A stretch of 64,000 bases of DNA from Desnuesiella massiliensis. Its GTDB lineage: Bacteria > Bacillota > Clostridia > Clostridiales > Clostridiaceae. The notes below the pieces were generated by a model. It saw only the letters and a program-made list of their open reading frames with translations. It was not told the DNA's origin and searched no databases. The stretch covers positions 1,178,001 to 1,242,000 of the forward strand of contig NZ_LN879457.1 of assembly GCF_001403615.1 (NCBI RefSeq), given 5' to 3'. Every line of letters begins with the position of its first letter. Positions within the stretch are counted from its first letter, which is position 1. This document shows positions 51,533-60,864 of the stretch, piece after piece. The translations under genes and the position numbers were made by a program.

Positions 51533-51629
51533 GGTAAACAAAGGTGAGACTTAACTTATACATGTTCCAAAATGGAATCTTTAAGCCATTGTGGTGCATA
51601 TATAAGTTAATAGTTGAATTTGTTTGCCT
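51533..51629 (-). ncRNA. Candidate structured RNA / leader
   Basis: Two nested long-range stems are visible. The outer pairs 51533-51542 (GGTAAACAAA) with 51620-51629, one G-T. The inner pairs 51551-51560 (TTAACTTATA) with 51601-51610, ten perfect pairs. Inside are two short hairpins, TTCCA/TGGAA and GCCA/TGGT. On the minus strand a TATAAT (51632-51637) lies just upstream, and the 16-codon frame and a terminator follow, giving a predicted transcript of about 220 bases. The -35 is weak. It does not match a riboswitch class I can recall. Confidence 0.5.
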
Positions 51630-51697
51630 ATATTATACATTTCACCACATATAAACAATTTTGTTGCGGAAAACACTAGGTAAAAATCTAATATATA

Positions 51698-51726
51698 TTG
51701 ACAATATTTAGATATTACAATAAAAT
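51698..51726 (+). promoter_or_regulatory. SigA-type promoter of the regulator/ABC exporter unit
   Basis: TTGACA (51698-51703), 17-bp spacer, TAAAAT (51721-51726), about 60 bases before the ArsR-type gene. Confidence 0.7.
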
Positions 51727-51788
51727 AACATTAGATGCATTTCAAAACTAATCTAATTTAGAATAATTTCGAAAGGAATCTATGCTCT

Positions 51789-52883
51789 ATGAAAGATAAA
51801 AATTATAGTGAATTTAATTTTATGTTTAGTAACCCTTTAGAGCTTCATTATGCTCTTATTGCTACTTCTTTAAAGGAAGATCTTTTAGAACGAATAGGAG
51901 AAAAGAATTTAAATATAGTAAAGAAAACTATAGAGACCTTGGAACAGATGACATCAAAAGTTTCAAGCTACATGAGATGGGAGTTAAATTACTTTTTTCA
52001 CATTTATGTGAATAGTTGCAATGGTATGGGGCAGTCCATATTTATGGGATATTTTCATGATAACCCTCAAGTTGATAATATAGATGAATTTATTAAACTT
52101 ATTGAAAAAAGTGATGAAAGCATTATGTTTTCTTATGTAGTCGAGAGTGTATTTTATGAAAATAAAAATAAGAGTATAAGAGAAATGTACAGTTGGGATG
52201 AAATCAAAGTTGATCTGAATAAAATGCTTGATGTGATAAAGCAACTGGAGTTTTATCATGAGAATATGAAAGAAAGGCTTATAGAAAGTTTAGAAAATGC
52301 AAAGGAAACAAAGCAAAGATATTGTATGCTCCTTAAACAGTTTTACGAAAAAATCTATAAGCCCTTAGAAACGGAAATATACGAACTTCTAGCTCCTTGT
52401 ATTAAGCAATATGAAGATGAGTTTAAAAGAAGCCCAGAAAAATTCTCTAGAAAATACTTTGCTAAGGATGTAAATGTATTTGCACCAAAGGTTAATATTC
52501 ATATAAGTTATTTTAAAGGAGTAGGCTCAGATTACTGGGCCTACTCTAAGGAAGATCTGGAGTGGATTATTTTAGGTGCTAGTACTTATAGATTAGGTCA
52601 TGAGGAGTCACAGAAGGAAAGGGTTTTAGAATTTTTAAAGGCTATTTCTGATAAGCGAAGAATGACTATAATTGAACTATTGGCTGAAAAGTCTTGGTAT
52701 GTAAATGAAATAGCAGAAAAAATAGGAATGAGTGCCGCCACCACTTCCTATCACCTTACAAACCTTCAGGAGCTAGGGATAGTAGACTTTGAAAGATATG
52801 ATCATAGATTCTACTACTATTTGAACAAGGATAAGCTGAAGGAGCTATTTAATTTGGCCATGAAAACTTATTTGCATGAGTAA
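51789..52883 (+). CDS. Large regulator with C-terminal ArsR-type HTH
   Basis: A 364-residue protein. The first 270 residues are mostly helical with no metal motif seen (a sensor domain shared by long clostridial ArsR-like regulators). Residues about 275-350 are an ArsR winged HTH: LEFLKAISDKRRMTIIELLAE, NEIAEKIGMSAATTSYHLTNLQELGIVDFERYDHRFYYYLN. It heads a unit with two ABC exporter half-subunits 80 bp downstream, so it probably represses them and responds to their substrate. The ATG has AAAGGA 11 bases upstream, a little far. Confidence 0.8.
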   Translation: MKDKNYSEFNFMFSNPLELHYALIATSLKEDLLERIGEKNLNIVKKTIETLEQMTSKVSSYMRWELNYFFHIYVNSCNGMGQSIFMGYFHDNPQVDNIDEFIKLIEKSDESIMFSYVVESVFYENKNKSIREMYSWDEIKVDLNKMLDVIKQLEFYHENMKERLIESLENAKETKQRYCMLLKQFYEKIYKPLETEIYELLAPCIKQYEDEFKRSPEKFSRKYFAKDVNVFAPKVNIHISYFKGVGSDYWAYSKEDLEWIILGASTYRLGHEESQKERVLEFLKAISDKRRMTIIELLAEKSWYVNEIAEKIGMSAATTSYHLTNLQELGIVDFERYDHRFYYYLNKDKLKELFNLAMKTYLHE

Positions 52884-52962
52884 AAACTCATGCTTTTTCA
52901 AAAATATAACATTCGAAAATTATCGAAATTAATTATTTAGAAAAAATTGGGGAGGGATTATC

Positions 52963-54720
52963 ATGAAGGAGAATAATAAAAAAAGTTGTTTGAAGGAATT
53001 GAAAGAACTAAGGCCCTTTTTAATCAACGAAAAAAAGTGGATTGTTTTAAATTGCATAGCCTCTTTTTTTGAAGGAATAATAATGCTTTACCTTAGCTAT
53101 GCTACTAAGAACCTTATAGATAGGGCTTATAATAAACAGATAGAGGAATTTAAATTTTCTTTAGTTATAACAGCTTTAGTAGTGCTTATAAATATAGTAG
53201 TTGTATATATAAGTAGATATTCTTCCTTAAGGTATAAAACAGATTTTATGTGTAATTTAAGGGGTCGTGCAGTAGGGCATATGATTGATATGCCACTAGT
53301 GGCAAAAGAAAAATATACTTCAGGGGACATAATTTCAAGAATAAATAATGATATTAAAATAGTCAGCGAGCTTATAGTAGGCATATTTAGCATAGTATTA
53401 AAACCAGTAATTTTTTTAGGGGCTTTTATCTATATGTTTTCTATTAGTTGGAAGTTGCTATTAGCTAGTGTGATTTTCATTCCTTTTTCAGCTTACTTGT
53501 TTAATAAAGCTTCTAAACCTATAGAGGTTAATTCTAAAAAGATAATGGAGGATAACGGGAAAATTAATTCTTTAATTAAAGATAGCATAAATGGAGTATA
53601 TATTTTAAAAGCTTTTAATTTAAAGGATATACTATTTTTAAAATATAGCAATACCTTAGATGAGATAGTAAAAAGAGGTATAAATATAGAAAAAATAAAT
53701 GCAAGCTTAATTAGATTATTTATATCTTTAAGATATATACCTCAGCTTATAGTACCACTTTTTGGTGGATATTTAGCTATAAAAGGAGGTATTACTCTAG
53801 GTGAACTTTTAGCTAGTACCACACTGATTTGGTATGTATTTAAGCCAGTGGAGGCGTTTCTTGATCTTAATAAGCAGATAAGAGAAACCATGCCTTCTGT
53901 TAGGCGAGTATTAGAATTTATAAAGGAGCCTAAAGAAAATAAAGTAGCCGCTAAAGTCTCTACTGCTAAAGAGCAAGAGGTAGTAGCGAGATTTTCCAAG
54001 GTTTCCTTTGGTTATAATGAAGGGGATAAAGTTATTAAGGATTTAAGCTTTGAACTGGAGAAGGGAAAGATAACCGCTTTAGTAGGACAAAGTGGCTGTG
54101 GAAAGAGTACGGTTTTAAAAATACTATGTGACTTTTATGATAGCTATGAAGGTAAAATTGAGGTTCTAGGAAAGGATTTAAGGAAAGCAGCACCTTGGGA
54201 CGTAAGAAAGAACCTAGCTTATGTATCTCAAAATATATATCTTTTTCCCACAACTATAGCAGAGAATATAGGCTATGGAAAGATTAATGCAGCTATGGAA
54301 GAGATAATAGAAGCTGCAGAAATGGCTAACGCCCATGAGTTTATAATGGCTTTACCAAATAAGTATAATACAGTAATAGGAGATGGAGAAATAAAATTGT
54401 CAGGGGGAGAACAACAGAGAATTTCCTTAGCAAGAGCTATATTAAAAGATGCTCCTATACTGCTTTTAGATGAAGCTACCTCAGCCCTTGATATGGAATC
54501 TGAAAGCTTAGTGCAAAAATCTCTTGAAAGATTTATGAAAAATCGTACTGCATTAGTAGTTGCTCATAGAATGTCTACAATAAAAAATGCAAATAAAGTA
54601 TTGGTCATGAAGGATGGTACTATAATCGAAGTTGGAAGCCATGAAGAGCTTATGAAAAGAGATAGTTTTTATAAAAGCCTTTATTTAAAACAGTTCCATT
54701 GTGATAATAATGCTAGCTAG
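52963..54720 (+). CDS. ABC exporter half-transporter, subunit 1
   Basis: A 585-residue fused permease-ATPase. Residues about 1-320 carry six membrane helices of the type I exporter fold. The ATPase follows: Walker A GQSGCGKS, Q-loop YVSQNIYLFPTTIAENIGYG, signature LSGGEQQR, Walker B ILLLDEATSALD, H-loop VVAHRMS. All catalytic residues are present. GGGGAGGG precedes the ATG. The next gene encodes the partner half, 12 bp on. The pair resembles multidrug or peptide exporters. Confidence 0.9.
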   Translation: MKENNKKSCLKELKELRPFLINEKKWIVLNCIASFFEGIIMLYLSYATKNLIDRAYNKQIEEFKFSLVITALVVLINIVVVYISRYSSLRYKTDFMCNLRGRAVGHMIDMPLVAKEKYTSGDIISRINNDIKIVSELIVGIFSIVLKPVIFLGAFIYMFSISWKLLLASVIFIPFSAYLFNKASKPIEVNSKKIMEDNGKINSLIKDSINGVYILKAFNLKDILFLKYSNTLDEIVKRGINIEKINASLIRLFISLRYIPQLIVPLFGGYLAIKGGITLGELLASTTLIWYVFKPVEAFLDLNKQIRETMPSVRRVLEFIKEPKENKVAAKVSTAKEQEVVARFSKVSFGYNEGDKVIKDLSFELEKGKITALVGQSGCGKSTVLKILCDFYDSYEGKIEVLGKDLRKAAPWDVRKNLAYVSQNIYLFPTTIAENIGYGKINAAMEEIIEAAEMANAHEFIMALPNKYNTVIGDGEIKLSGGEQQRISLARAILKDAPILLLDEATSALDMESESLVQKSLERFMKNRTALVVAHRMSTIKNANKVLVMKDGTIIEVGSHEELMKRDSFYKSLYLKQFHCDNNAS

Positions 54721-54732
54721 GGGGCGAAAAAG

Positions 54733-56496
54733 TTGATTAAAAAATTTAGAGAAAGTGAATTTATAAAAACATTGCATTTTATGAAACCTAGAATAGGTGA
54801 ATATACTATAGGAGTGTTAATTGATTCTGCTCTTACTTCTATATGTTATAATATTGTGCTTGCTTTCATTATGAGGGACGTTATTAATGCTATTGCTTAT
54901 AAAGATATCATGCTTATGAAAAGAGCATTTTATGTAGCTGTAGGATCCTTTTTAATTGCTTTTATATTACAGCCTATATTTAGATTCTTATATAAAGCTT
55001 GTGTTAGGAAAGCCATGGCAGAAATCAGACTTAAGACCTTTGAACACATGGAGGATTTGAAGGTAGAGAATTTTGAAAAGCACCATACTGGTGATTTAAT
55101 ATCAAGAATGACAAATGATGTAGATGTGATACAACAAATTTATATAAATCAAATACCTACCTTGAGTTTTGCTTTAATACACGGACTTGTAGCTATGATC
55201 TCAATGTTTATAATGGAGTGGCGTCTAGCTTTAATAGCTATAACCATTGGCTTAATATCAGTTTCCATAAGTGCTACCTTTAGTAAGTCTATAAGAAAAG
55301 CCAGTGATGAGGTACAAATACAATATGGAAGCACTACAGAAAGGCTAATTGACATTATTGACGGACTTCAAATAATAAAGATGTTTGATATTAAAGAAAA
55401 AATATATAATAAGTATAACGAAAATGATAAGCTTCTAAATCTTGCTTTGATGAAAAATGGTAGGTTAAATATCATGTTAGAGGTAATTAATAATTTCTAC
55501 GGAGATTTTAAAAATATAGGACTCCTTTCCCTTGGATTATATATGTCTATTAAAGGGGGAATGGATATAGGTACTATAGCAGCCATTATACATCTTCAAG
55601 GAAATGCTAGCTTTTTATTAGAAAACATCGGCAGTTTTATTGCAGGAATTCAAGGTTCTATGTCAGGGGCATCAAGAGTAATTGAATTATTAAATAGAGA
55701 AACTGAGATAGAAAAAGAAAAAACTTATGATGAAAGTAGGAATGCTTCTCCATTGAGCATAGAAATGAAAGATGTTTATTTTAGTTATGATGATGAAAGG
55801 AAAGTATTAAATAGTATTAATATAGCGGTGAAAAAAGGAGAGAGGGCGGCATTAGTAGGTACAAGCGGAAGTGGGAAGAGTACTATTATAAAGCTTTTAA
55901 TGGGATTTTATAATAAGAAGAAAGGTGAAATCTATATAAATGGAAGATCTTTAGATAACATGTCCTTAGAGAAATTAAGGAATTATATTGGTTACGTACC
56001 TCAAGATTCCTATTTATTCCATGGCACTATTGAGGAAAATATAAGATATGGCAACATGAATGCCACAAAAGAAGATATTATTGAGGCGGCTAAGGCGGCC
56101 TATGCTCATGATTTTATAATATCTCTTCCTCAGGGTTATGATACTATGGTTGGAGAAATGGGAGGAAATATTTCAGGAGGACAAAGGCAGCGTATTGCTA
56201 TAGCAAGAGCATTGCTTAAAGATGCACCAATCCTTCTTTTGGATGAAGCTACTTCTTCTTTAGATTCTGAGTCAGAGCAGTTAGTTCAAAAGGCTTTAGA
56301 TAGATTAATGGAAGGACGTACCACTATAGCCGTAGCCCATAGGCTTGCTACTATAAAAACAGCGGATAGAATTTATGTTTTGCAGAGTGGTGAGATTGTA
56401 GAAGAGGGTAATAATGAAGAATTATTATTGAAAGACGGTATATATAGACATCTATATGACCTTCAATTTTTGAATGAGGTTATTAGAAAGAAATAA
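54733..56496 (+). CDS. ABC exporter half-transporter, subunit 2
   Basis: A 587-residue fused permease-ATPase with six N-terminal helices and a complete nucleotide-binding domain: GTSGSGKST, YVPQDSYLFHGTIEENIRYG, ISGGQRQR, ILLLDEATSSLD, AVAHRLA. It starts at TTG 54733 with AGGGGG upstream. Both subunits keep the Walker B glutamate, so both sites may hydrolyse ATP, unlike the degenerate-site heterodimers. It is the last gene of the unit, before a terminator. Confidence 0.9.
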   Translation: MIKKFRESEFIKTLHFMKPRIGEYTIGVLIDSALTSICYNIVLAFIMRDVINAIAYKDIMLMKRAFYVAVGSFLIAFILQPIFRFLYKACVRKAMAEIRLKTFEHMEDLKVENFEKHHTGDLISRMTNDVDVIQQIYINQIPTLSFALIHGLVAMISMFIMEWRLALIAITIGLISVSISATFSKSIRKASDEVQIQYGSTTERLIDIIDGLQIIKMFDIKEKIYNKYNENDKLLNLALMKNGRLNIMLEVINNFYGDFKNIGLLSLGLYMSIKGGMDIGTIAAIIHLQGNASFLLENIGSFIAGIQGSMSGASRVIELLNRETEIEKEKTYDESRNASPLSIEMKDVYFSYDDERKVLNSINIAVKKGERAALVGTSGSGKSTIIKLLMGFYNKKKGEIYINGRSLDNMSLEKLRNYIGYVPQDSYLFHGTIEENIRYGNMNATKEDIIEAAKAAYAHDFIISLPQGYDTMVGEMGGNISGGQRQRIAIARALLKDAPILLLDEATSSLDSESEQLVQKALDRLMEGRTTIAVAHRLATIKTADRIYVLQSGEIVEEGNNEELLLKDGIYRHLYDLQFLNEVIRKK

Positions 56497-56503
56497 AAAG
56501 TAG

Positions 56504-56572
56504 AAAATCCAGTAGAGATAATTACATTAAAAAATGTAAGACTCTGTTGGATTTTTTTACGATGCCTTATAG
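56504..56572 (+). terminator. Terminator joined to the edge sequence of the dispersed repeat (copy E)
   Basis: The arms AAAATCCAGTAGAG (56504-56517) and CTCTGTTGGATTTT (56542-56555) pair at 12 of 14 positions around an inner ACATT hairpin, followed by T. It ends with TTTTTTACGATGCCTTATAG (56553-56572), the exact complement of the left 20 bases of repeat copy A, although the interior is unrelated. Confidence 0.65.
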
Positions 56573-56923
56573 TCATAAAGGAAAATTGATAGTCTTTTGG
56601 TGGATTTAAGATCACATAAAAATGATATTAAATTAACAGTGAAAACCTTTGAAAATTAAAAAGCATAGATGTAATTTCTATGGCTAGTCTATTTATTGGT
56701 GAATATAAGGGATATGAAAAAATTTTTTAAAAATTTTGTGTTAAATTATTGACAATACAAAAGATATAATACATAATAGTTACTGAAGGTAGCTACTAAT
56801 TACAAATTAAAAAATCTATCCTGTTTCTTTAGTTTGATTTATGGTATTATTTAGCGTAGAGATGCTTTAATTGGTTTTTTCTTTAAAGGTTAAATATTAT
56901 AGATTAAGGAGCAGAATGGGTAA
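56573..56923 (+). promoter_or_regulatory. Intergenic region with a probable TrmB promoter
   Basis: TTGACA (56749-56754), a 17-bp spacer and CATAAT (56772-56777) form a plausible promoter. Nothing else is visible in this stretch: no reading frame with a ribosome site and no strong hairpin. Confidence 0.45.
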
Positions 56924-57721
56924 ATGGATAATTTATTAAACTTATTAAAAAATTTTGGATTTACAGAGTATGAAACAAAGGTATATGTGGCATTGCTTAA
57001 AAATGGCTGTGGTACTGGATATGAGATAAGTAAAAATTCATCAGTACCTAGATCAAAGGTTTATAATATTTTAGAATTGCTTATGAATAAAGGTTGTGTT
57101 ATAGCATCTAAGGAAGATAAATCTGTAAAATATGCAGCAATACCTGTAGAAGAATTTATCAAAAATATTAAATACAACATGGAGGGGCTCATCAAGGATA
57201 TAAAGCTAGAACTTCATGGCTATGATAATAAGGTTGACCTAGATCAAATGTGGTATATAAAAGGATATGAAAATATATTTAACAAATGCAGGCATATGAT
57301 TTCAAATGCTAAGAAAGAAGTATACATACAAGTGTGGAAAGAAGATATATTTGAAATTGAAGAAGAGTTGAGTTTAATTGAAGAAAGACTTAGAGATGTA
57401 GTAGTAATATTATATAGCATGAAGCATGATTATAATATTAAATTAAAAAATTATTATAAGCATGGTTTTGAAGAAAATAAGCTTGAAGAAATCGGAGGAA
57501 GATGGGTCACTTTAGTGGTAGATTCCAATGAGATGATATTTGGTCATATCCAAAATGAGAAAAATGCAGAAGTTATATGGACACAGAGTGTACCTATGGT
57601 ATTTTTAGCTAAGGAGAATATAAAACATGATGCTTATTGCTTAAAGCTTATTGATGCTATGGGGGATAATATAAGAGAAAAATTTGGTGAAAACTTAACA
57701 GGTGTTAGGGAAATATTTTAA
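56924..57721 (+). CDS. TrmB-family transcriptional regulator
   Basis: A 265-residue protein. Residues about 5-75 are the TrmB winged HTH (LKNFGFTEYETKVYVALLKNGCGTGYEISKNSSVPRSKVYNILELLMNKG). The remainder is the effector domain with the phospholipase D-like fold of TrmB proteins (IKGYENIFNKCRHMISNAKKEVYIQVWKEDIFEIEE). AGGAG lies 12 bases before the ATG. It is followed on the same strand by a TauE/SafE permease and an ornithine-cyclodeaminase-family enzyme, which it probably controls. Confidence 0.85.
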   Translation: MDNLLNLLKNFGFTEYETKVYVALLKNGCGTGYEISKNSSVPRSKVYNILELLMNKGCVIASKEDKSVKYAAIPVEEFIKNIKYNMEGLIKDIKLELHGYDNKVDLDQMWYIKGYENIFNKCRHMISNAKKEVYIQVWKEDIFEIEEELSLIEERLRDVVVILYSMKHDYNIKLKNYYKHGFEENKLEEIGGRWVTLVVDSNEMIFGHIQNEKNAEVIWTQSVPMVFLAKENIKHDAYCLKLIDAMGDNIREKFGENLTGVREIF

Positions 57722-57805
57722 ATAATTATACTTTCTCTGCTTTTATGCAGAGGTACAAAAGAAATAAACTGAATATTCGTAATATTCTTAAAATGGAGGT
57801 ATTTT

Positions 57806-58678
57806 ATGGTTACTATAGTTTTATCATTAATTGTCTTAGTAAATGGTATATTTGCAATAAGGTTCATACAAGATTTAATAGCTCATAAAGGTGAGGTTAT
57901 GAAAGAACCAGGAAATAATATATTTTTATCCATATCTTCAGCTTGTATATTTTTCCTTTCAACTTTTGGGGTATCAGACTTTGCCATATCTACTATACTC
58001 TATAGAAAAAAGAAATTAGTCAGCGATAAAAAGCTGCCAGGAACGTTAAACACTCAATGTGTTATACCTGTAGCGGTTATGGCGTTAGCCTACATATCAG
58101 TTATTAAAGTTGAACCAGTTACCTTAATAGTGTGTATTCTAGCACAAGTCATCGGAGCTTATATTGGACCTAGATTTGTAGTTAAATTAGAGCCTAAGGT
58201 TATAAGAAAGTTCATATCCATAGGATTATTAGTTGCAGCAATGTTTATTCTTGCAGGTAAGTTTAATTTAGTTCCTTCTGGAGGGAATGCTTCTGGTTTA
58301 AGCGGAGTTAAATTAATAATAGCAGCTATAGCTATATTCATATATGGTGCACTAAATAATATTGGTATTGGTTCCTACTCCCTTACTATGGCAACTGTAT
58401 ATGCACTAGGATTAAATCCTGCCATTGCTTTTCCAATAATGATGGGAGCATGTACATTTGCAGTTCCTATAGGAAGTATGCAATTCATAAAATATGGAGA
58501 ATACTCAAGAAAGATAACATTGTTTACAGCCATCTTTGGGGTAGCAGGAGTACTATGTGCTGTTTATCTAGTTAAATCATTAAATGTTTCAATGTTACAA
58601 TGGGTTATAGCAGCTGTTCTTATATACAGCAGTATTAGCATGATATTAGAAGACAGAAAAATGAAAAAGAACGCCTAA
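57806..58678 (+). CDS. TauE/SafE-family permease
   Basis: A 290-residue membrane protein with about eight helices and the internal repeat of the TauE/SafE family (STFGVSDFAISTILYRKK in the first half; YGALNNIGIGSYSLTMATVYALGLNPAIAFPIMMGACTFAVPIGS in the second). Members move sulfonates, sulfite or sulfur-containing organic acids, usually out of the cell. TGGAGG precedes the ATG. The adjacent imine-reductase-like enzyme suggests a shared small substrate. Confidence 0.85.
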   Translation: MVTIVLSLIVLVNGIFAIRFIQDLIAHKGEVMKEPGNNIFLSISSACIFFLSTFGVSDFAISTILYRKKKLVSDKKLPGTLNTQCVIPVAVMALAYISVIKVEPVTLIVCILAQVIGAYIGPRFVVKLEPKVIRKFISIGLLVAAMFILAGKFNLVPSGGNASGLSGVKLIIAAIAIFIYGALNNIGIGSYSLTMATVYALGLNPAIAFPIMMGACTFAVPIGSMQFIKYGEYSRKITLFTAIFGVAGVLCAVYLVKSLNVSMLQWVIAAVLIYSSISMILEDRKMKKNA

Positions 58679-58706
58679 ATTAAAACAGTAAATTGGAGGA
58701 ATTTAA

Positions 58707-59696
58707 ATGTTATTACTAACAAAAAAAGATATAATCAATATATTCAGCATGAAAGAAGCTATTGAAGCTGATAAGGAAGCTTTAAAAATGTATAATGAGG
58801 GCAAAACTAATATACCTTTAAGAGTTAATATTGATATTCCAAAGTATAAGGGTCAAAGTCTGTTCATGCCTGGTTATGCAGAAGCTATGGATGTAACAGG
58901 AATAAAGATAGTTTCTGTATTTCCAAACAATATAGAAAAGGGAAAGCCCTCAGTACCTGCAAAGATGTTGCTTTTAGATGGAGAAACTGGAGAAGTAATA
59001 TCTATAATGGATGGTACCTATTTAACTCAATTAAGAACAGGAGCAGTAGCAGGAGCAGCTACAGATATATTGGCAAATAAGAATGCTAAGAAAATGGCCT
59101 TATTTGGAACTGGTGGACAAGCGCCTTCACAGCTTGAAGCTGTTTTAGCTGTTCGTGATATTGAGATTGTTAAAGTTTTTGATATAAACAAGGAAAGAGC
59201 TGAAGAATTTGCAAAAAGCATGCAGGAACAGTTAAAGTCCTATGGAGCAACCATATTAGCAGCGGAAAGCATGGAAGATGCTTTAGAGGATGCAGATGTT
59301 ATTACTACAGTTACTACCTCTAAAAGACCAGTGTTTGATGGCAAATTAGTGAAAAAAGGTGCGCATATTAATGGTATAGGAGCCTATACACCAGAAATGC
59401 AGGAAATAGATGAATATATAATTAAAAACTGTGATAAACTGTTTGTTGATACTAAGCATGGGGTGCTTTCAGAAGCTGGAGATTTAATCATTCCTATAAA
59501 TAAAGGAATAATCAGTGAAGATAAGGTTTCTGGAGAGTTAGGAGAGGTTATAATAGGTAAGGTGCTTGGTAGAGAAAATGAAAAAGAAATAACTGTATTT
59601 AAATCCGTGGGAAGTGCTATATTAGATGTAGTTACAGCTTATAAAATATATGAAAAGGCAAAAGAATTAAAGGTTGGCTTTGAATTTGATATATAG
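58707..59696 (+). CDS. Ornithine cyclodeaminase / mu-crystallin family enzyme
   Basis: A 329-residue NAD(P)-dependent enzyme. It has PLRVNIDIPKYKGQSLFMPGY with the conserved Arg, KMLLLDGETGEVISIMDGTYLTQLRTGAVAGAATDILA, the NAD loop LFGTGGQAPSQLEAVLAVRDI and GAHINGIGAYTPEMQEID. The family includes ornithine cyclodeaminase, alanine dehydrogenase (archaeal) and ketimine/pyrroline-2-carboxylate reductases; sequence alone does not choose. GGAGG precedes the ATG, 28 bp after the permease. With the TrmB regulator and TauE permease it forms a small catabolic or detoxification unit. Confidence 0.85.
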   Translation: MLLLTKKDIINIFSMKEAIEADKEALKMYNEGKTNIPLRVNIDIPKYKGQSLFMPGYAEAMDVTGIKIVSVFPNNIEKGKPSVPAKMLLLDGETGEVISIMDGTYLTQLRTGAVAGAATDILANKNAKKMALFGTGGQAPSQLEAVLAVRDIEIVKVFDINKERAEEFAKSMQEQLKSYGATILAAESMEDALEDADVITTVTTSKRPVFDGKLVKKGAHINGIGAYTPEMQEIDEYIIKNCDKLFVDTKHGVLSEAGDLIIPINKGIISEDKVSGELGEVIIGKVLGRENEKEITVFKSVGSAILDVVTAYKIYEKAKELKVGFEFDI

Positions 59697-59742
59697 CATG
59701 GCTAAGTCCTGTGCAAACATATAAAATGCTTTAAATAAACAT

Positions 59743-59782
59743 AAAAATCCTCCGATAACATAAAAGGTCTAGGAGGATTTTT
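59743..59782. terminator. Bidirectional terminator
   Basis: The perfect 11-bp arms AAAAATCCTCC and GGAGGATTTTT lie between the convergent cyclodeaminase-family gene and the ABC-2 permease. Confidence 0.85.
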
Positions 59783-59788
59783 GGTGCT

Positions 59789-60859
59789 TTATATTTTTCT
59801 ATATTTTTTCAATGCCAAAATATTTAACCATAAAAATGCAACAGCATATAGCAGTAATATGAAAAGGTCTAACTTAATGTCTAAAAGGCCTTTTCCTCTT
59901 ATGACCACGTCTTTTAGTGCCTCAGCGCCATAGGTCATAGGGAATATCTTTGAAAGTATTATTATAATATCAGGGGCCTTTCTTAAATCAAAAATCCCAC
60001 TGAATAAAACCTGAGGAACAATTACTATAGGAATGAACTGAAATAGCTGAAATTCATTTTTAGCAAAGGTTGAAAGGAGAGTTCCTAAGGCCAAAGAGCC
60101 TGATGCTAATAATATATTTATAAGCAGTACAGTCCAAAAGCTTCCCATTATATTTATTTTTAGACCATATACCATGAATAGCTGAATTATTAAGGTTTGA
60201 ATAGCTACAAAAACCCCAAAGCCTAAAAAATAGCCATATACTATTTCCTTTCTTTTTAAAGGTGTGGCAAGTATTCTGTCTAAGGTTCCACTTATTCTCT
60301 CTCTTAAAAAGGATACACCTGCAAGCAAGAATACAAAGAAGAACACGAAAAAGCCCATGAGCATTGGAGCAACGGAGTCAAACATACTCATCTCCTCTGA
60401 ACCGGTTAAAAATATGGTTTCTGGTTTTTCTATAATAGGTAGATTATTATTTTTAGGTATTGTTTTTAAGAGCTTGCTTAAGGTATCATTGGTTACTTTG
60501 CTAATAGCTTTGTTAAAAGCATTTAAAACATTTTTAGTAACGGAAGGCTCAGAACCTTCTAGAATTATGGTGATTTTATTTTTATCATATTTTATAAGTG
60601 CATCTACTTTTTTGTTTTTTAAATCTTCCATAGCCTTCCGCTCATCTGTAAATTCACTTATAGTTCCTTCTTTTTTTAACTCAATCAATATGTCATTAGG
60701 TAGATTATTCACTTTAATATTAGGAGAGGGAGCTGAAACATTTAAAATCATACTGAGAAGAGTAAGTACAAATATGGGAGCAATAAATAGCAGGGCTATG
60801 GATCTTTTATCTCCTAGAATTTGTTTCACTAACCTTTTAGCAATAGTAAAAGCTTTCAT
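59789..60859 (-). CDS. ABC-2 type permease, YhgE/Pip-less drug exporter type
   Basis: A 356-residue permease: one N-terminal helix (SIALLFIAPIFVLTLLSMIL), an external domain (about residues 45-165) and five C-terminal helices with FLRERISGTLDRILATPLKRKEIVYGYFLGF, the DrrB/NodJ-like cytoplasmic loop. It ends with an amphipathic basic tail. AGAGGTG precedes the ATG. It lies 5 bp after the ATPase gene and forms one exporter with it; drug or lipid export is typical of the family. Confidence 0.87.
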   Translation of the reverse strand: MKAFTIAKRLVKQILGDKRSIALLFIAPIFVLTLLSMILNVSAPSPNIKVNNLPNDILIELKKEGTISEFTDERKAMEDLKNKKVDALIKYDKNKITIILEGSEPSVTKNVLNAFNKAISKVTNDTLSKLLKTIPKNNNLPIIEKPETIFLTGSEEMSMFDSVAPMLMGFFVFFFVFLLAGVSFLRERISGTLDRILATPLKRKEIVYGYFLGFGVFVAIQTLIIQLFMVYGLKINIMGSFWTVLLINILLASGSLALGTLLSTFAKNEFQLFQFIPIVIVPQVLFSGIFDLRKAPDIIIILSKIFPMTYGAEALKDVVIRGKGLLDIKLDLFILLLYAVAFLWLNILALKKYRKI

Positions 60860-60864
60860 AATAA

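Noticed and set aside
51533..51629. Known riboswitch class or hammerhead ribozyme
   Set aside because: The conserved cores of purine, THF, cyclic-di-GMP and hammerhead RNAs are absent from both strands as far as I can recall them.
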